A stretch of 64,000 bases of DNA from Crambe crambe (GCA_963924555.1 OZ004592.1:1-64000); one strand, 5' to 3'. Shown: positions 12,301 to 22,558, counted from the stretch's first letter. Translations and numbers: made by a program. Notes: generated by a model not told the origin, from the sequence alone.

Positions 12301-13047
12301 GGCTCATCCCGATTTCCAACCACACCACTGAATGACATTAGGCAGAATAATTACCAGGGTGATCCCACTGAGAGTGCACTGGAGTGCCTGCTGAGGACTC
12401 TGGAGCAGCATGGGAGGATTTTCACAGCAGATGTCATCGACGTCGACATGACCAGTGGAACCAGTATCAACAAAAAATAAATCCACCAATCTAATCAAAA
12501 TAAAGGTTACTAGATATACTTTTTTTTTGTTGCTATGGTAGATAGAACATGGAAGAGAATCATAAAGTATTCTCTTAGCACCTTATTTAACTATAAAAGG
12601 AATTCGAGACATCAGATTCGAGCAACAGATATCAACACGTAAGGATATATCTGATCGGCGATCGAATGTATAGCTACATCATTTGCCATTATTGCAAAAA
12701 AAACAAAAAAAAACATTAAAAAACAACAACAGACTATTACCTGTCATTAACATAGTTGTTGACCTTTGCCCTGACCCACGTGCCTTTCTTCTCTCCACGC
12801 ACAGCAACCATGTCTTCTAGCATCAAGGAGAAGGTGGTTTTGAAATGGCTAGTCCTTTTTTCACACCAAGCAGACATCTCAGCTTGTTGGGCATCAAATA
12901 CAGCCAGGTGATTGGCTACATAAAGAAACAAGAAATATGCAAGAAAATGAAACATAAAACCACAATTGCTTTCTTACGAGTTCCAATCTGAGCCCAGAAG
13001 GTTGAAAGATCAGGGACTTCCTTTACCCTAATGTCCATGACAGCCAT
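6394..13047 (-). CDS. Large Tudor-domain protein with RG-rich, helical and poly-Q regions
   Basis: I model 18 exons: 13047-12978, 12915-12741, 12490-12355, 11959-11841, 11772-11715, 11661-11090, 10895-10786, 10518-10289, 10142-9828, 9700-9634, 9568-9312, 9131-9036, 8912-8827, 8773-8705, 8640-8327, 8260-8145, 7890-6633 and 6572-6394. Phases agree throughout, giving about 1,408 aa. Residues 1-186 form an extended Tudor domain (FWAQIGT, GTWVRAKVNNYV, LFFVDTGSTGHVDVDDIC, LLQSPQQALQCTLSGI, YLSVGEILKKEGLV). Such domains bind methylated arginine and often act in germ granules. Residues 187-490 are disordered and end in RG repeats (PRGRGRGD, RGKGRGS). About 600-830 looks alpha-helical (KLRALCFGFLIESGSLLSDA, KQIKGPIRESIVCRDRP), possibly MIF4G- or ARM-like. 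The C-terminus is glutamine-rich and ends FGNINLWRF. An extra short exon between 12355 and 11959 is possible. I do not know a named orthologue. Confidence 0.7.
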
Positions 13048-13197
13048 TTTCCGAGTTGCAGAAGTATCACCTGCTTGAGAAGCACCTACTGCGTCCGTGG
13101 CAATGCTAGCAGCTTCTCCAGCCCTACTGCAGCACTATGGCTGCACGTAGTCTTTCGCGCGAGGGGAGAGTCTGGTAACATACAATACTGCGAGTTG

Positions 13198-13619
13198 TCA
13201 GATTGGAATTTCCATTATGGTCAGCTTGTGGTCATACTGCGTAATTGCGGTAAGTAAAAAACAACACGTGGTTATATGGAAAGCAACAGCTGCAGTGCAA
13301 AGATGTATATCTGCTAGCCTACGGTTGGAAAAGAAGTAGCTAAGTTTATCAAAAGCTAAAGGGAGGACAGCAAAACACAAGCTCTTCCCAAATCCAGTTG
13401 GGAGCACAGCAAAAACATCCCTGCCAGATAAAATTGGATTGCCACTTCCAACTGTTCAGGCCTTAGTGATGGATAGCCCAACTTCAGGGCATCTTCATCT
13501 GTAGCCTCGAACCCAGCCTCTCCCAAAAAAAGGAAAAAAGAGGCTGGGTTCGAGGCTACTTCATTTGCTGCACTAGATAGTTTCTCCATATCTACCAGCT
13601 GTACATGCTTGTGGTTCAC
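13198..13619 (-). pseudogene. RecQ-like helicase fragment
   Basis: Two overlapping minus-strand frames together give the start of a RecQ-type helicase core. One frame reads KLGYPSLRPEQLEVAIQFYL, the motif 0 region with its conserved R-P-E-Q. The other reads GRDVFAVLPTGFGKSLCFAV, which includes the Walker A motif. The switch between frames falls near 13425-13435, so a frameshift separates motif 0 from Walker A. Nothing downstream of motif I is visible. Multi-copy RecQ-like fragments of this kind occur widely in invertebrate genomes. The short hairpin at 13501-13559 sits inside the upstream frame. Most likely a dead, truncated copy. Confidence 0.6.
13501..13559. repeat. Perfect 21-base inverted repeat (hairpin)
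   Basis: gtagcctcgaacccagcct at 13501-13519 (arm to 13521) is repeated perfectly in inverted orientation at 13539-13559, with a 17-base A-rich loop. The flanks are ttcatct and ttcattt, a near-perfect 7-base direct repeat, as expected of a small foldback insertion. Confidence 0.85.
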
Positions 13620-15250
13620 ACTGTGGTGAGATAATGATATTCATGCAGTTGCAGATTTTCTGACAACTCGGTGTACATGTATTGAATGTTTCCAGACCAC
13701 CTCTCGCGCTCGGGGGTGTGGCTACGCCGACTAGGCTGCGTGTAGGAGGTCCCGAAGTAAGTCTCAATTCATTGTCACATTATATTCTTCATTATCATTC
13801 AGTCACTTGTTGTTCATAACTCAACCTAATCTTTACTTATTTATGACAGAGAGTCTACACTTACAGACCTCATCAAAATGTTGCCAAGTAATGAAAAAAA
13901 ATGATATCGAAATAGTTGTCAACCGCCTGAACCGGTGCTCCGGGGGAGTTGAATGTGGTCCCATAGTTACAACATCACAATAAAACAGGTTTCAATGCAT
14001 TTAGGCAAAAGAGTGAACTCAGCTAGCCAAAAGACTATCGCCTCTTGCAGACAGAGAACGATAGTGAATCCTCACAGATTGTTGGATATGCTGCTCATGG
14101 AAACTATGCAGGCACTCACTCTGAAGTCGTAACTAACCTTACATGGAAAGCTAAACTCCATATGGATCTTTTTTGGGGGTATAGGAGTTTCATGTTTGAA
14201 AAAATGATTGAATTTCAGTCATCTACCAAACAGATATGGTTATTGCAATGCAAAAAAAAAAAGTAATGAATTGTGCTGCAATTGAGAGGTGTAGAGTGGA
14301 ACAAGGAAAGAAGAGACTTACTCAGTTGATAGCTATTAATAGTTTGGTTGGGGAGCGATGAGGTGAGAAGAGGCCCGAGAGAGGTCAGTACAACCAGCAG
14401 CGCCTCCTGTAGAAAAGACACATTCATCATCACTATAATAATCGAGTAACCTCAAGCCTCAAGCCACACACACCTATCCACCCACCCACCCTCCCCTGCC
14501 AATCTAGTTGCCAATGGTGCATTATGATGGGCATGCTAAGGTGGTCAAAATTCCAAGGCAGGTGTGAAACTTTCTCACTTCAACTCTGGTGAGCTCTACC
14601 ACATCCTATTCTGGATCCATAGAGAAATAGGTTAGATGTGATAAGGCTTGTAAAATGGCTTGCTTTGGATGCCAGAGCGACCTACAGGACAAGATACTGT
14701 GTATGAGTGACCTAACCATTACACTCAACATAATATGAATACACACTACTGCACCTGAATTGGTGACAGATTTTGCTGACTCAGCAAGGCATAACATCAT
14801 TGTGTTTCTTTTTCTTCTTTTTTGATCTCTGAATAATCTAAGCATGTGTTACACAGTGGCACAATAAGTGACTCACTCCATGTAGAATACCTACCTCTGC
14901 CTCTGGCTCCTTTTCATCCTAGCAGTTCTTGGAACGGGGTAGTCATATTAAAAAATGCAATGCAAACTCACATGTTAATAATTAATAGATTTCGGGCAGG
15001 GGGAGGTCACTCCTATTCACTCCGTACATGCGTTCGCGCGACCGGGGTCAAGGTTCTATTATTCACTTGGGTCTAGTGTGAGTTTGAATTTACCTCGGTG
15101 CTGCTCCAGATAGAGGCTTCCAGTTTTAAAGGTCTACATTCGGTACTGTTGTGTCTGGTGATTTTTTTTTTTTTTTTTTTTTTTGTAAACAGCTTATAAT
15201 AATAATATTATAATAGTAACCACCAATTGTCATTGTAACAAGTAGTGACT
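13620..15250. other. Gene-poor stretch
   Basis: No gene is recognised here. A possible minus-strand exon lies near 14323-14407 (an acceptor, then EALLVVLTSLGPLLTSSLP and a donor), but it has no partner exons. An uninterrupted T run lies at about 15163-15184. The plus ORF at 14045-14266 ends in a poly-lysine artefact and shows no family resemblance. The upstream region of the HECT-like gene, about 15080-15250, presumably holds its promoter. Confidence 0.5.
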
Positions 15251-16849
15251 ATGAATCAGAACGGAAGAAGGTCAGTTTATTTATGATGTCTAATAGATTC
15301 AATCATTTTTTGTAAAATAAAGGCAAGAGAGGAGTACATAGTCGAGTCAAGAAAAGTTATGGAAGAACAGGATGCTGCTTATGCCGAGTCGCTGAGGATA
15401 GATCAAGAGAAGGATGCCAAGAAAGCTGACAAAATGGCAAGAGAGAAGTCAGGTTTTTTGTTGTTGTTTTTTTGTTTGTTTGTTTTTTTTGTTGTTGTTG
15501 TGTTTTTTTGGCCTTTCCCACTTTCCAATGTTGATGAAAAGTTTTCTTACCTTTTATTTTAGCTGCAGCTTAAACTTAGAAATAAATGGAGTTCTGAGAG
15601 GTTGGAAACCATTGGTGGTAGTAGATTTATTATTCGTTTTGGGGACAGTGAGAGAGTGGATTGCAGTATTTCAAGAGATATTACTGCAAAGGTAATGCCG
15701 GTCACGTATGCATACGTATCTACTGTTCCCTGAAAGTAGTTTATTATTACTATTGCATGTCGTAGGTTCTTTATGAAATAGCATATGCCTTTGGACGCAT
15801 CCCGACACCTTTTTCAATTTTCTCTACAATGCCTCGTAAACGGATATGTGAGAATACTCTCGTCTCTAATTTGGATGCCGTATCGAAAGTTTCGTTTGTG
15901 GAAGAAGACGAGGAAGCACCTGATCCCCTCGAGTTTTCGGAAGAACGTATAATATTGGAGGCAGAGTCTGAGGTAAGAAATAGTCAGATGCCAACACGTA
16001 GGACGTGGGTCTATAGAAGGCCCTTTGTAGGACCCATTGTTCGAAAATCTGGACTTGTAATACTAAATTCTTTATTTGCTTGTTTGTTTCGTTTTCCTTT
16101 TATAGTACATGTATGTCGATCATGAAGAATCTGTTAATAATTACCAATCTGAGGTGACTGAAATTGTTCACGAAGGTAAGTTGTCAGTCTTGTCCCCAGA
16201 CCCCGCCCTCCAAGGAGGGAAAAGGGGTCTGGCACTCTTTGAACGATTTTTGGGGCTTGCTGACTTGGCAGTTTCCGATTTCTGTTACACCAATCAGAAG
16301 CACTGCATGTGAAAATTCCCGTGACGGTCAGATAGCTAGTCATGTGACACTGATGTTATAATGGCGGAGGTAATAAATAAGTATTAAAGTCTTTACTACG
16401 TAAAGACTTAAAAAGTTGGTAAGTGGAAACTTGAGTTGGGCGGTCGAGAAGAAAGACGGCTTGACTGGATTCGGCTAGTCTCGCGTAAAAGGAAAGAATT
16501 GGGTCTGGCTAGGCGAGACTATTCTTCGGCAGTGTGCAGAGTCTGGTAACTCAGCCAGACAGACACAGCAAGACTCCATTTCGTGGCGGCCTCCTCTCTG
16601 ATGATCATGTTTGGTTGTTATGGCAACTTTCAAGTCGTGTGGTAGTGTCACCTGATCTAAATTCACCCAAGCCCCAAAATTGCTTGAAGAGTACCAGACC
16701 CCTTTTCCCTCCTTGGAGGGCGAGGCATTATGATACTCTAAATAATGCCCATTCTAATGTTAATTATTCAAATTGAAGCACACCTCAATGTTAGATGTAT
16801 CTTGCTATGTAAGATAATTTGTGAGTATGGTAGCTAACTCACAATGAGA

Positions 16850-16885
<36 letters not shown>

Positions 16886-17944
16886 CATCATCATCATCAT
16901 TATTATTATTTTGTGCAGTGGAATGTATGCGTCAGAAATTTATCACTGATGAACTCGACACTCGTAAACCAATACCTAGACTTATCAGCCGAAAAAATGT
17001 TTACTCAGATGTAATGGCCATTTATTATGATAATGCAGTTGGAATTCCCCTTGAGAGTGAACGTGCTGTGGATACAGGTGGAGTTTCTAGGGACATGTTT
17101 TCCTCATTTTGGGAGGAAGCCTACAGAAAAAATTTCGATGGGGAGAGTTTACTAGTTCCTGCTGTGCATCCCAACAGTGAAATATCCATTCTTGGTACTA
17201 TTCTGGCACATGGGTTCATAGTGTGTGGCTTCCTCCCAGTTCGCATAGCCTTTCCAGTTCTTGCTGCAATTTTTCGTGGTCCTAATGTAGAAGTCCCTGA
17301 TACTATACTATTGGAATCATTTGTGGATTACCTTAGCTGTCGTGAAAGTTCACTTATTCACGAAGCAATCAAACTCGGTGAGAAAGGTACTTCATTTTCG
17401 TCGCATATGCAGGCTGACCTCATTAATACTCAAAGTCGATTGGGATGTACTGAAATACCATCTTTTTCTAATATCGAGAGACTGGTAATTACCATATCTA
17501 AGCATCTGCTTGTAAATAAGCTGTATACCCTCAGATCAGGGGTTCCAATTCCGTATCGCAATTTCCTTAAGCAGTTTTCTATTCGAAAATTTTTCGAGTT
17601 GTATAAAGCGCTCAATGCTACATCAGCTTCTGTGTTGAGATTGATTGAATGAATTTTGCTGAGGATCGAGTGTTTAGGTATCTCCTCACTTTCGTTGGTA
17701 GTGCTAAGACAGATCAGCTTCTTCTTTTTTTCTCTTTTTTTTTTGTTACTGGAAGTTCGGTCCTCGTCGATGAGCGTATTACCATTTCCTTCGATAACCT
17801 TACTGGCCTAGCAAGGCGACCCATCAGCCATACGTGTGACTGTGGGTTAGAATTACCCATATCTTATGCCACTTATCCTGAATTCGAATTTGAATTTTCA
17901 AAAATTCTATCCCATGAGATGTCATGGGTAATGGACGCAATTTA
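15251..17944 (+). CDS. UBX-like plus HECT-domain ubiquitin-ligase-like protein, possibly frame-broken
   Basis: Exons run from an ATG at 15251 (MNQNGRR) through a charged coiled segment (EEQDAAYAESLRIDQEKDAK). A UBX-like fold follows (GGSRFIIRFGDSERVDCSIS, VLYEIAYAFGRIPTPFSIFS), then an acidic linker (15829-15972, 16104-16174). The HECT N-lobe is at 16919-17652 (AVDTGGVSRDMFSSFWEEAY, GTILAHGFIVCGFLP) and the C-lobe at 17649-17944. The C-lobe keeps the catalytic cysteine in RRPISHTCDCGLEL. E3 ligases of this type accept ubiquitin on that cysteine; UBX folds usually bind p97. The join between lobes is odd: the N-lobe frame stops at TGA 17650-17652 while the C-lobe frame, shifted -1, begins with ATG 17649-17651. 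The junction of the coiled segment to the UBX exon (15452 to about 15562) is also out of phase. Either the copy is decaying or there are assembly errors. An intron carries a MITE. Confidence 0.6.
16196..16735. mobile_element. MITE with about 60-base terminal inverted repeats in a HECT-gene intron
   Basis: The left end at about 16199-16260 contains cgccctccaaggagggaaaa followed by ggggtctgg and atttttggggcttg. The same sequence appears in reverse orientation at about 16665-16730, with a few mismatches. The interior (about 400 bases) has no ORF and includes a smaller imperfect palindrome around 16470-16525 (ctagtctcgcg and ctaggcgagact). It lies wholly within the intron between the acidic linker exon and the HECT N-lobe exon. 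No clear target duplication was seen. Confidence 0.65.
16850..16911. repeat. ATT/ATC trinucleotide microsatellite
   Basis: An uninterrupted run of ATT units with a central block of ATC units ends seven bases before the splice acceptor (ttgtgcag) of the HECT N-lobe exon. Length changes here would alter the distance from branch point to acceptor. Confidence 0.9.
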
Positions 17945-18099
17945 ACACTATAAATATATACTTGGCTACAGAACTATCGACTTGATCACTTGTAATAATT
18001 TCTTGGTATTTACTTGATGTGTACTGAAAGATTATTAAAATTTATTCAGAAATCGTGACTTTGACTTACAGATGACACGAAACTTGATGAGTTTGCCAT

Positions 18100-18765
18100 T
18101 AACTCTTCCAACAAAGCGGTACAAGGTCAGGTGTTTGACTATTTGATGCATGCGGTGTAATGGTATATAGGAGGGTCATTTCTTTGCATATAGCCTTGTA
18201 TAAACAGTTGAGATTATTCCATCTTATGATTATTCCAACTACTTGTAAATTCCTCGAGAGCATGGTTAATTAGAGGTATATATGTGAAATGTAAACAGAA
18301 TAAATCAATTTCATTTAGAGGATCAAGCTTTCCTTCTTCCTCTAATGCTCTGAAACTGTCATAGAACAAGGAGATCACACAACAGAATACATCCTTTCAT
18401 TACGAGTGGATGATCCTGTAATAATCAATGTGCCGTTCTATCATATACTGCAACATTTTCACCACCTAAATCTGATCGCACCTTAGATGGTAGTCCACGA
18501 TTCGTAGTTGCTTCAATAAATGCAGATAGAACACTGGACGAATTGTTGTCGTCAGAGCATTTCAAGTAAACAATTGTTCTGGAATAACCATCTATGCCTC
18601 CGTGGGTTACCAAACGCCAACGTATTAGCTTGTGATGGCCATCCACATGCCACACCGCATTGGGACCCTTAGCATGGTAAACTCTCCTTCTCGCAGTCAC
18701 GCTCTTTCGAATGGCTGTATTCTCTGGATCCACACGATGAATCTAAGCACGCAGCCTAGATCTAC
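18100..18765 (-). pseudogene. DDE integrase (rve-type) remnant
   Basis: The minus strand reads [20 protein letters not shown], then [35 protein letters not shown] and [18 protein letters not shown] (18733-18425). This gives the first two catalytic aspartates of an integrase core (WHVDGH and RSDLGGEN). A TAG interrupts the frame just before IHRVDPE. Further on, in other frames, come ITGSSTRNERMYSVV and FYDSFRALEEEGKLDPLNEI with LFCLHFTYIPLINHALEEF, the C-terminal part of the same family. The segment between, and the N-terminal half, are lost. This integrase family is multi-copy in cnidarian, sponge and fish genomes. The copy is convergent with the HECT-like gene and abuts the 55-base minisatellite, where it appears to have been truncated. 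Confidence 0.65.
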
Positions 18766-19035
18766 ACTGTTAAAAATAGGGTGTTACGAAAACACTTTTT
18801 GGGCATGTTTAAATGTGACACCCTTAGGGTGTAAGGTGGGGAGTTTCCCTAACACCCAGTAGTATTATCGTGACACCCTTTGAGTGTTAGGTAAGGAGTT
18901 GTACAAACAATCTGCAGTATTACCACAACGACTCTAAGGGTGTTAGTGGTGGTGATTTTTCTACACCCTAACTATTACCGTGACACCTTGATTGGTGTTG
19001 GTTGCATGTACCTGGTATCCCTTTACTTAGGGGGC
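18761..19035. repeat. 55-base minisatellite with palindromic unit
   Basis: Four diverged units start at 18815, 18870, 18925 and 18980, exactly 55 bases apart. Each begins with a gtgacaccctt-type motif facing an inverted gggtgtta-type motif, so each unit can fold. A degenerate fifth unit at 18761 begins tctacactgttaaaaatagg followed by gtgtta. No coding potential. Confidence 0.75.
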
Positions 19036-19041
19036 ATTAAT

Positions 19042-20800
19042 TCATAGTAATAATGACGATGAGAATAATAGGAATAATAACAGAAGATGACTAAATCTAG
19101 TCCAAAACACTAACAAGTTGACACCTTCGGCAGCAATAAAGAATTGTACTTGCTCACTCGACTTGACTGGTACTGTATATGGATAATTGCAGGCAAAATT
19201 CTGAACCTGAAATTCCGAGTCACTTCCGTCCTGCAAGGAAAAAAGACTTGCCACGAGTGGAAGACACAGAGGAGATGTGTACGTGTGTGTGGTGGGGAGG
19301 ATACTGCTGGTTTAGACTCTTTAGTGTTTCTTGCATAATTTCTTGCTTTTTTGTATATCAGCAAGTAGCTACAACATCGAAACTTCACAGAGATCGTGAC
19401 TTGGGGTGCATGCCTATAAATCACGGTGATATTAAGCTGTGATAATACACCCTCTCGCCGATAAAGGACACGATAGAAATAACTTTGAACTTTAGTATGA
19501 AGAATACAGGGGGAGGGGGCCGAGCCTCAACAGTACTATGTACGTATGATGTTAAACGTGAATTTTCAATTCGGCAATGTTACTTACGGGAAAAGTGTAT
19601 ACTGCCTTTTGCTTTACTGAACGGCCAGCTAGGAGATAAGCAAGGCATTCAAAAGCATCAAGTTCCATGAGCTGTATAATTATTGTACGAGAGAAGAGTA
19701 TACATATATAATAGCATAATAATAACGAGCGTGTGTGTGTGTGTGGAGAGAGAGAGAGAGAGAGAGAGGTGTACATTAAATTGAGAGTAACCTCGAGTAT
19801 CCGTATACAGGGTCAATTCTTGGCACTGTAAATCCGTTATTTGTTGTAGCTGAGTCCGGTTAGCAGCTTCATTTCTGGCTTGAATAAATATTTTTTCAGC
19901 AAGAGATGACCGTGTTGACTTAGCATCGTCACTGAGAGTGGTACCAGTAATCGATTCGAATTCAATTTTCAACTGTGGGTGGGAGGAATCAGCAATATTC
20001 AATTGTGGGTAGCATGACTTACATATCTGAAGGTAAATCACTATGAATCCACTTTCTTCGTCCAGAAAAGGTAGACTTTAACAGACGTTTTACTACTTTC
20101 TTTTTGGGTTTTGGTTTATCGTTTTCCTGAAAAGAGTCTACCTTAGTTATAATAGCAATTTAATAAAGAGACTCTCGAAGTTTCGTAACGTCCCCCTCAT
20201 AGTCACATTCTTCGTCATCGACATTAATGGAATCAGCATCCAATCGCTTAGCTCTTTTCCTCACTGTAGTATGTATGAAAGGAAAGCAGAAATAAGCATC
20301 TCTTACCTGGGGAACTAGAAGTAGAGCTACCTGCTTCGTTGCTTTCATTGGAATCTAATATTCTCTTCTTTGGAACTGGTCTACGTAAGTTTTTGAATTT
20401 TTGCCTCAACTGCATTTTCCAAGAACCCTGTTATTATAGATTATTTTGGCATTAAGCAACAGATCTCAGAGGATTTCTCGGGGAAAGGAATGTAGGCAGA
20501 GTTAAAACAGAGTTCCATGACTTAAAGCTAACGACTTACATAACCATTTCTAATTGTATCTTTTAGACTTGGATGAGTAGTGATCAGCTCAACACATACC
20601 ATAGTATACTCCTCAGATGTAGGGTGTGTACAATGTCGAAATAGTTGAAGGGCTATGATATTAATAATTTCAGAACGCACAGCCTTTGTCGTCTGTCCAC
20701 TTTTTATAGCTTCCATGGTCCTCGTGGTATATTTCTTAGGAATCTCATAATTTACGAGACTATTCCCATGACGAACAGCATTTTCTTTCGGCAACTGCAA
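19042..20800 (-). CDS. SAMD3-like multi-copy family protein, 5' and 3' ends uncertain
   Basis: Exons on the minus strand give NYEIPKKYTTRTMEAIKSGQ, VRSEIINIIALQLFRHCTHP and YTMVCVELITTHPSLKDTIR (20797-20540). These join in phase to GSWKMQLRQKFKNLRRPVPK (about 20435-20308), then VRKRAKRLDADSINVDDEE with an acidic tail. A further exon (about 20128-20030) reads KKKVVKRLLKSTFSGRRKWI. Downstream segments near 19980-19820, 19680-19590 and 19250-19045 look coding (KIEFESITGTTLSDDAKSTR; SEQVQFFIAAEGVNLLVF). This is the family annotated in fish and invertebrates as sterile alpha motif domain-containing protein 3-like, of unknown function and high copy number. The junction after the RRKWI exon does not keep phase in my model, and the first exon begins at an acceptor, so the start is missing. 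It may be partly decayed. Confidence 0.45.
19731..19769. repeat. (GT)n(GA)n microsatellite
   Basis: Seven GT units are followed by eleven to twelve GA units, within an intron of the SAMD3-like gene. Confidence 0.9.
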
Positions 20801-21284
20801 TTAAAAAAATAATAATAATAAAAATGAAGCATAAACTTTTCTGTAGCCAGCACTACGAAATCTGGGAAAATTTTACCAGTACAAAAGAGCACAATGTAGC
20901 TTCATAGTAATCAGTGGACCCAGATCCTGGATTGTTAACTTAACAAATTAACTTACTACATCTACCTATCTACACAGTAGCCATTGCTATATCTACATAG
21001 TAGCGAGTGTAACAGGAGATCTAATTGGTGTGAACCCACATGCCAAGTGGTAGTTCTGGATTTGAAGTCACCAGTCGTGCCAAAGTTCTGGGCCTGGAAT
21101 TCAAACAGCTGTCTAGAGTATACTACAGAATACTACTTCCGTGATAGAGTTCCTTTAATACTTTGTAGTAGTGATTTCTCTGCAAGGACTCGAAATTCAG
21201 AGGTTGGAAATCGCTACTGTGGGTGTGCATTGCTGTTCGACATCACACTACAGGTGGCAACAAGCTCCTCTATTCTCTGTTGCA

Positions 21285-22551
21285 GATGGAGGAATCGCAG
21301 GTTTTGAGAAACTTAGGTGCTAAGTTGAGACAATTGGAGAAGGAGAAACAAGAGGAGAGGAAGAAGCATGAGGAGGAGAGGAGGAAGTATTTGAAGCAGC
21401 TTAAGAAGGCTGGCATCTCTATAGGTGGGTAGAATACAACACATACTCTGACATACGTGGGCTAGGGACTATAGATACAACACACATACTCTGTGTTTGC
21501 GCCCTGGACCAAGCTACCATAGGGCTACTTGTTACTGGGCTAATTTTTGGGCTTGGCAGGGGCGGGTCCAGAAAAATGTGAGTGATTTCCAAAGCCATGT
21601 CCACTTTTGCATGACCACACCCATCATTGGGCCATCCTGCTAATCTGTAAGCTCACTGAATAACAAACGTGAATACATGCAATAAATTAATATTACTGGC
21701 AATACAGCTAAAAGGAAATAGTCTGTGTAGGCTTGTGGTTGGTTGCTTCATTGCCAGAGAGGGCTAGGTATCCAAACAAAGTGGCTAGTGCTTTCACATG
21801 CAATCTATTTTTTGTTTACTGGCTCAATGCTGGTGAGTGCAGATGACATGACCAACAGACAACTTTACATGGGCAGGCAAGTAAACAATACTAGAAGTAC
21901 AGTGGGCTGGCTAGTTTCCAGAAACCTTACAGACCCTACTGCAAGGTGTGTGAGCATGCATGCACGGAAGGGTTGAAAATGAATTTTGTCTCGTTACAGA
22001 CCTATCTGATGATGCTGAAAGTGATGACACTGAAGATGTCGTGAGCATTAATCAGGATGCTGAAGATGTCACGAGCACCGATCTGAGTGAGTATCTTGCA
22101 CTTTACATGTGTGTTGTTGGTAATTGGCCACTCAAGCACTGCTCCCTTTTTTACATTTCACTGGTCATAGTGTGTATGCATATGTCAAGCACTCCTAAAG
22201 TCTTCAGAAATAACTGTTCATGAATTAAACTTTCCTTACTGGAAATAGTCCTTGTAAGGCCAGATAAATTAGATTCTCATCCCTGCCTGCATCCATTCTG
22301 TGAATGTGATATTTATAGTGACATGCTATTTATAATTAATTGTAGCTCACATGAGCACATCAGTACCTGGGTTAAGATTAGATCTGGGACTAATGGCCCG
22401 TCATTTCTTTGCAGATACGAGGCCGATACTGGAATCTCGCAGTATCAGCTCTGTGGCTAAAAGTAAAGCTAAGAAGGACGTACTAATTAAATTGCCAATA
22501 TACGACCACTGGTTTGCTTTGGCACTATATGATGTGCTGAAAAGCAGATAA
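21285..22551 (+). CDS. Unrecognised small coiled-coil protein
   Basis: Three exons join in phase. The first, 21285 to about 21425, follows a tgttgcag acceptor and encodes MEESQVLRNLGAKLRQLEKE, then a highly charged helix of KQEERKKHEEERRKYLKQ type. An acidic exon follows at about 22000-22087 (DLSDDAESDDTEDVVSINQD). A last exon at about 22347-22551 contains LRLDLGLMARHFFADTRPIL and LPIYDHWFALALYDVLKSR, followed by a stop. The predicted product is a coiled coil, an acidic linker and a globular C-terminus with several aromatic residues. An upstream exon is likely, because the ATG sits directly after an acceptor; a possible one near 21080-21150 reads AKVLGLEFKQLSRVYYRILL. I do not recognise the family. 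Confidence 0.4.
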
Positions 22552-22558
22552 ACGAGAA

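Noticed and set aside
12262-12480. Plus-strand ORF of 72 codons
   Set aside because: The opposite strand carries a splice-compatible Tudor exon (12490-12355) with the diagnostic FFVDTGSTGHVDVDDIC, so the plus frame is a shadow.
9630-13047. Splitting the Tudor gene into two genes
   Set aside because: The phases agree at each junction through the region, and no stop plus poly(A) signal separates the halves. Kept as one gene but flagged.
18815-19035. Regularly spaced palindromic repeats resembling a CRISPR array
   Set aside because: Eukaryotic context, diverged units with no constant repeat/unique spacer pattern, and no associated genes. A minisatellite fits better.
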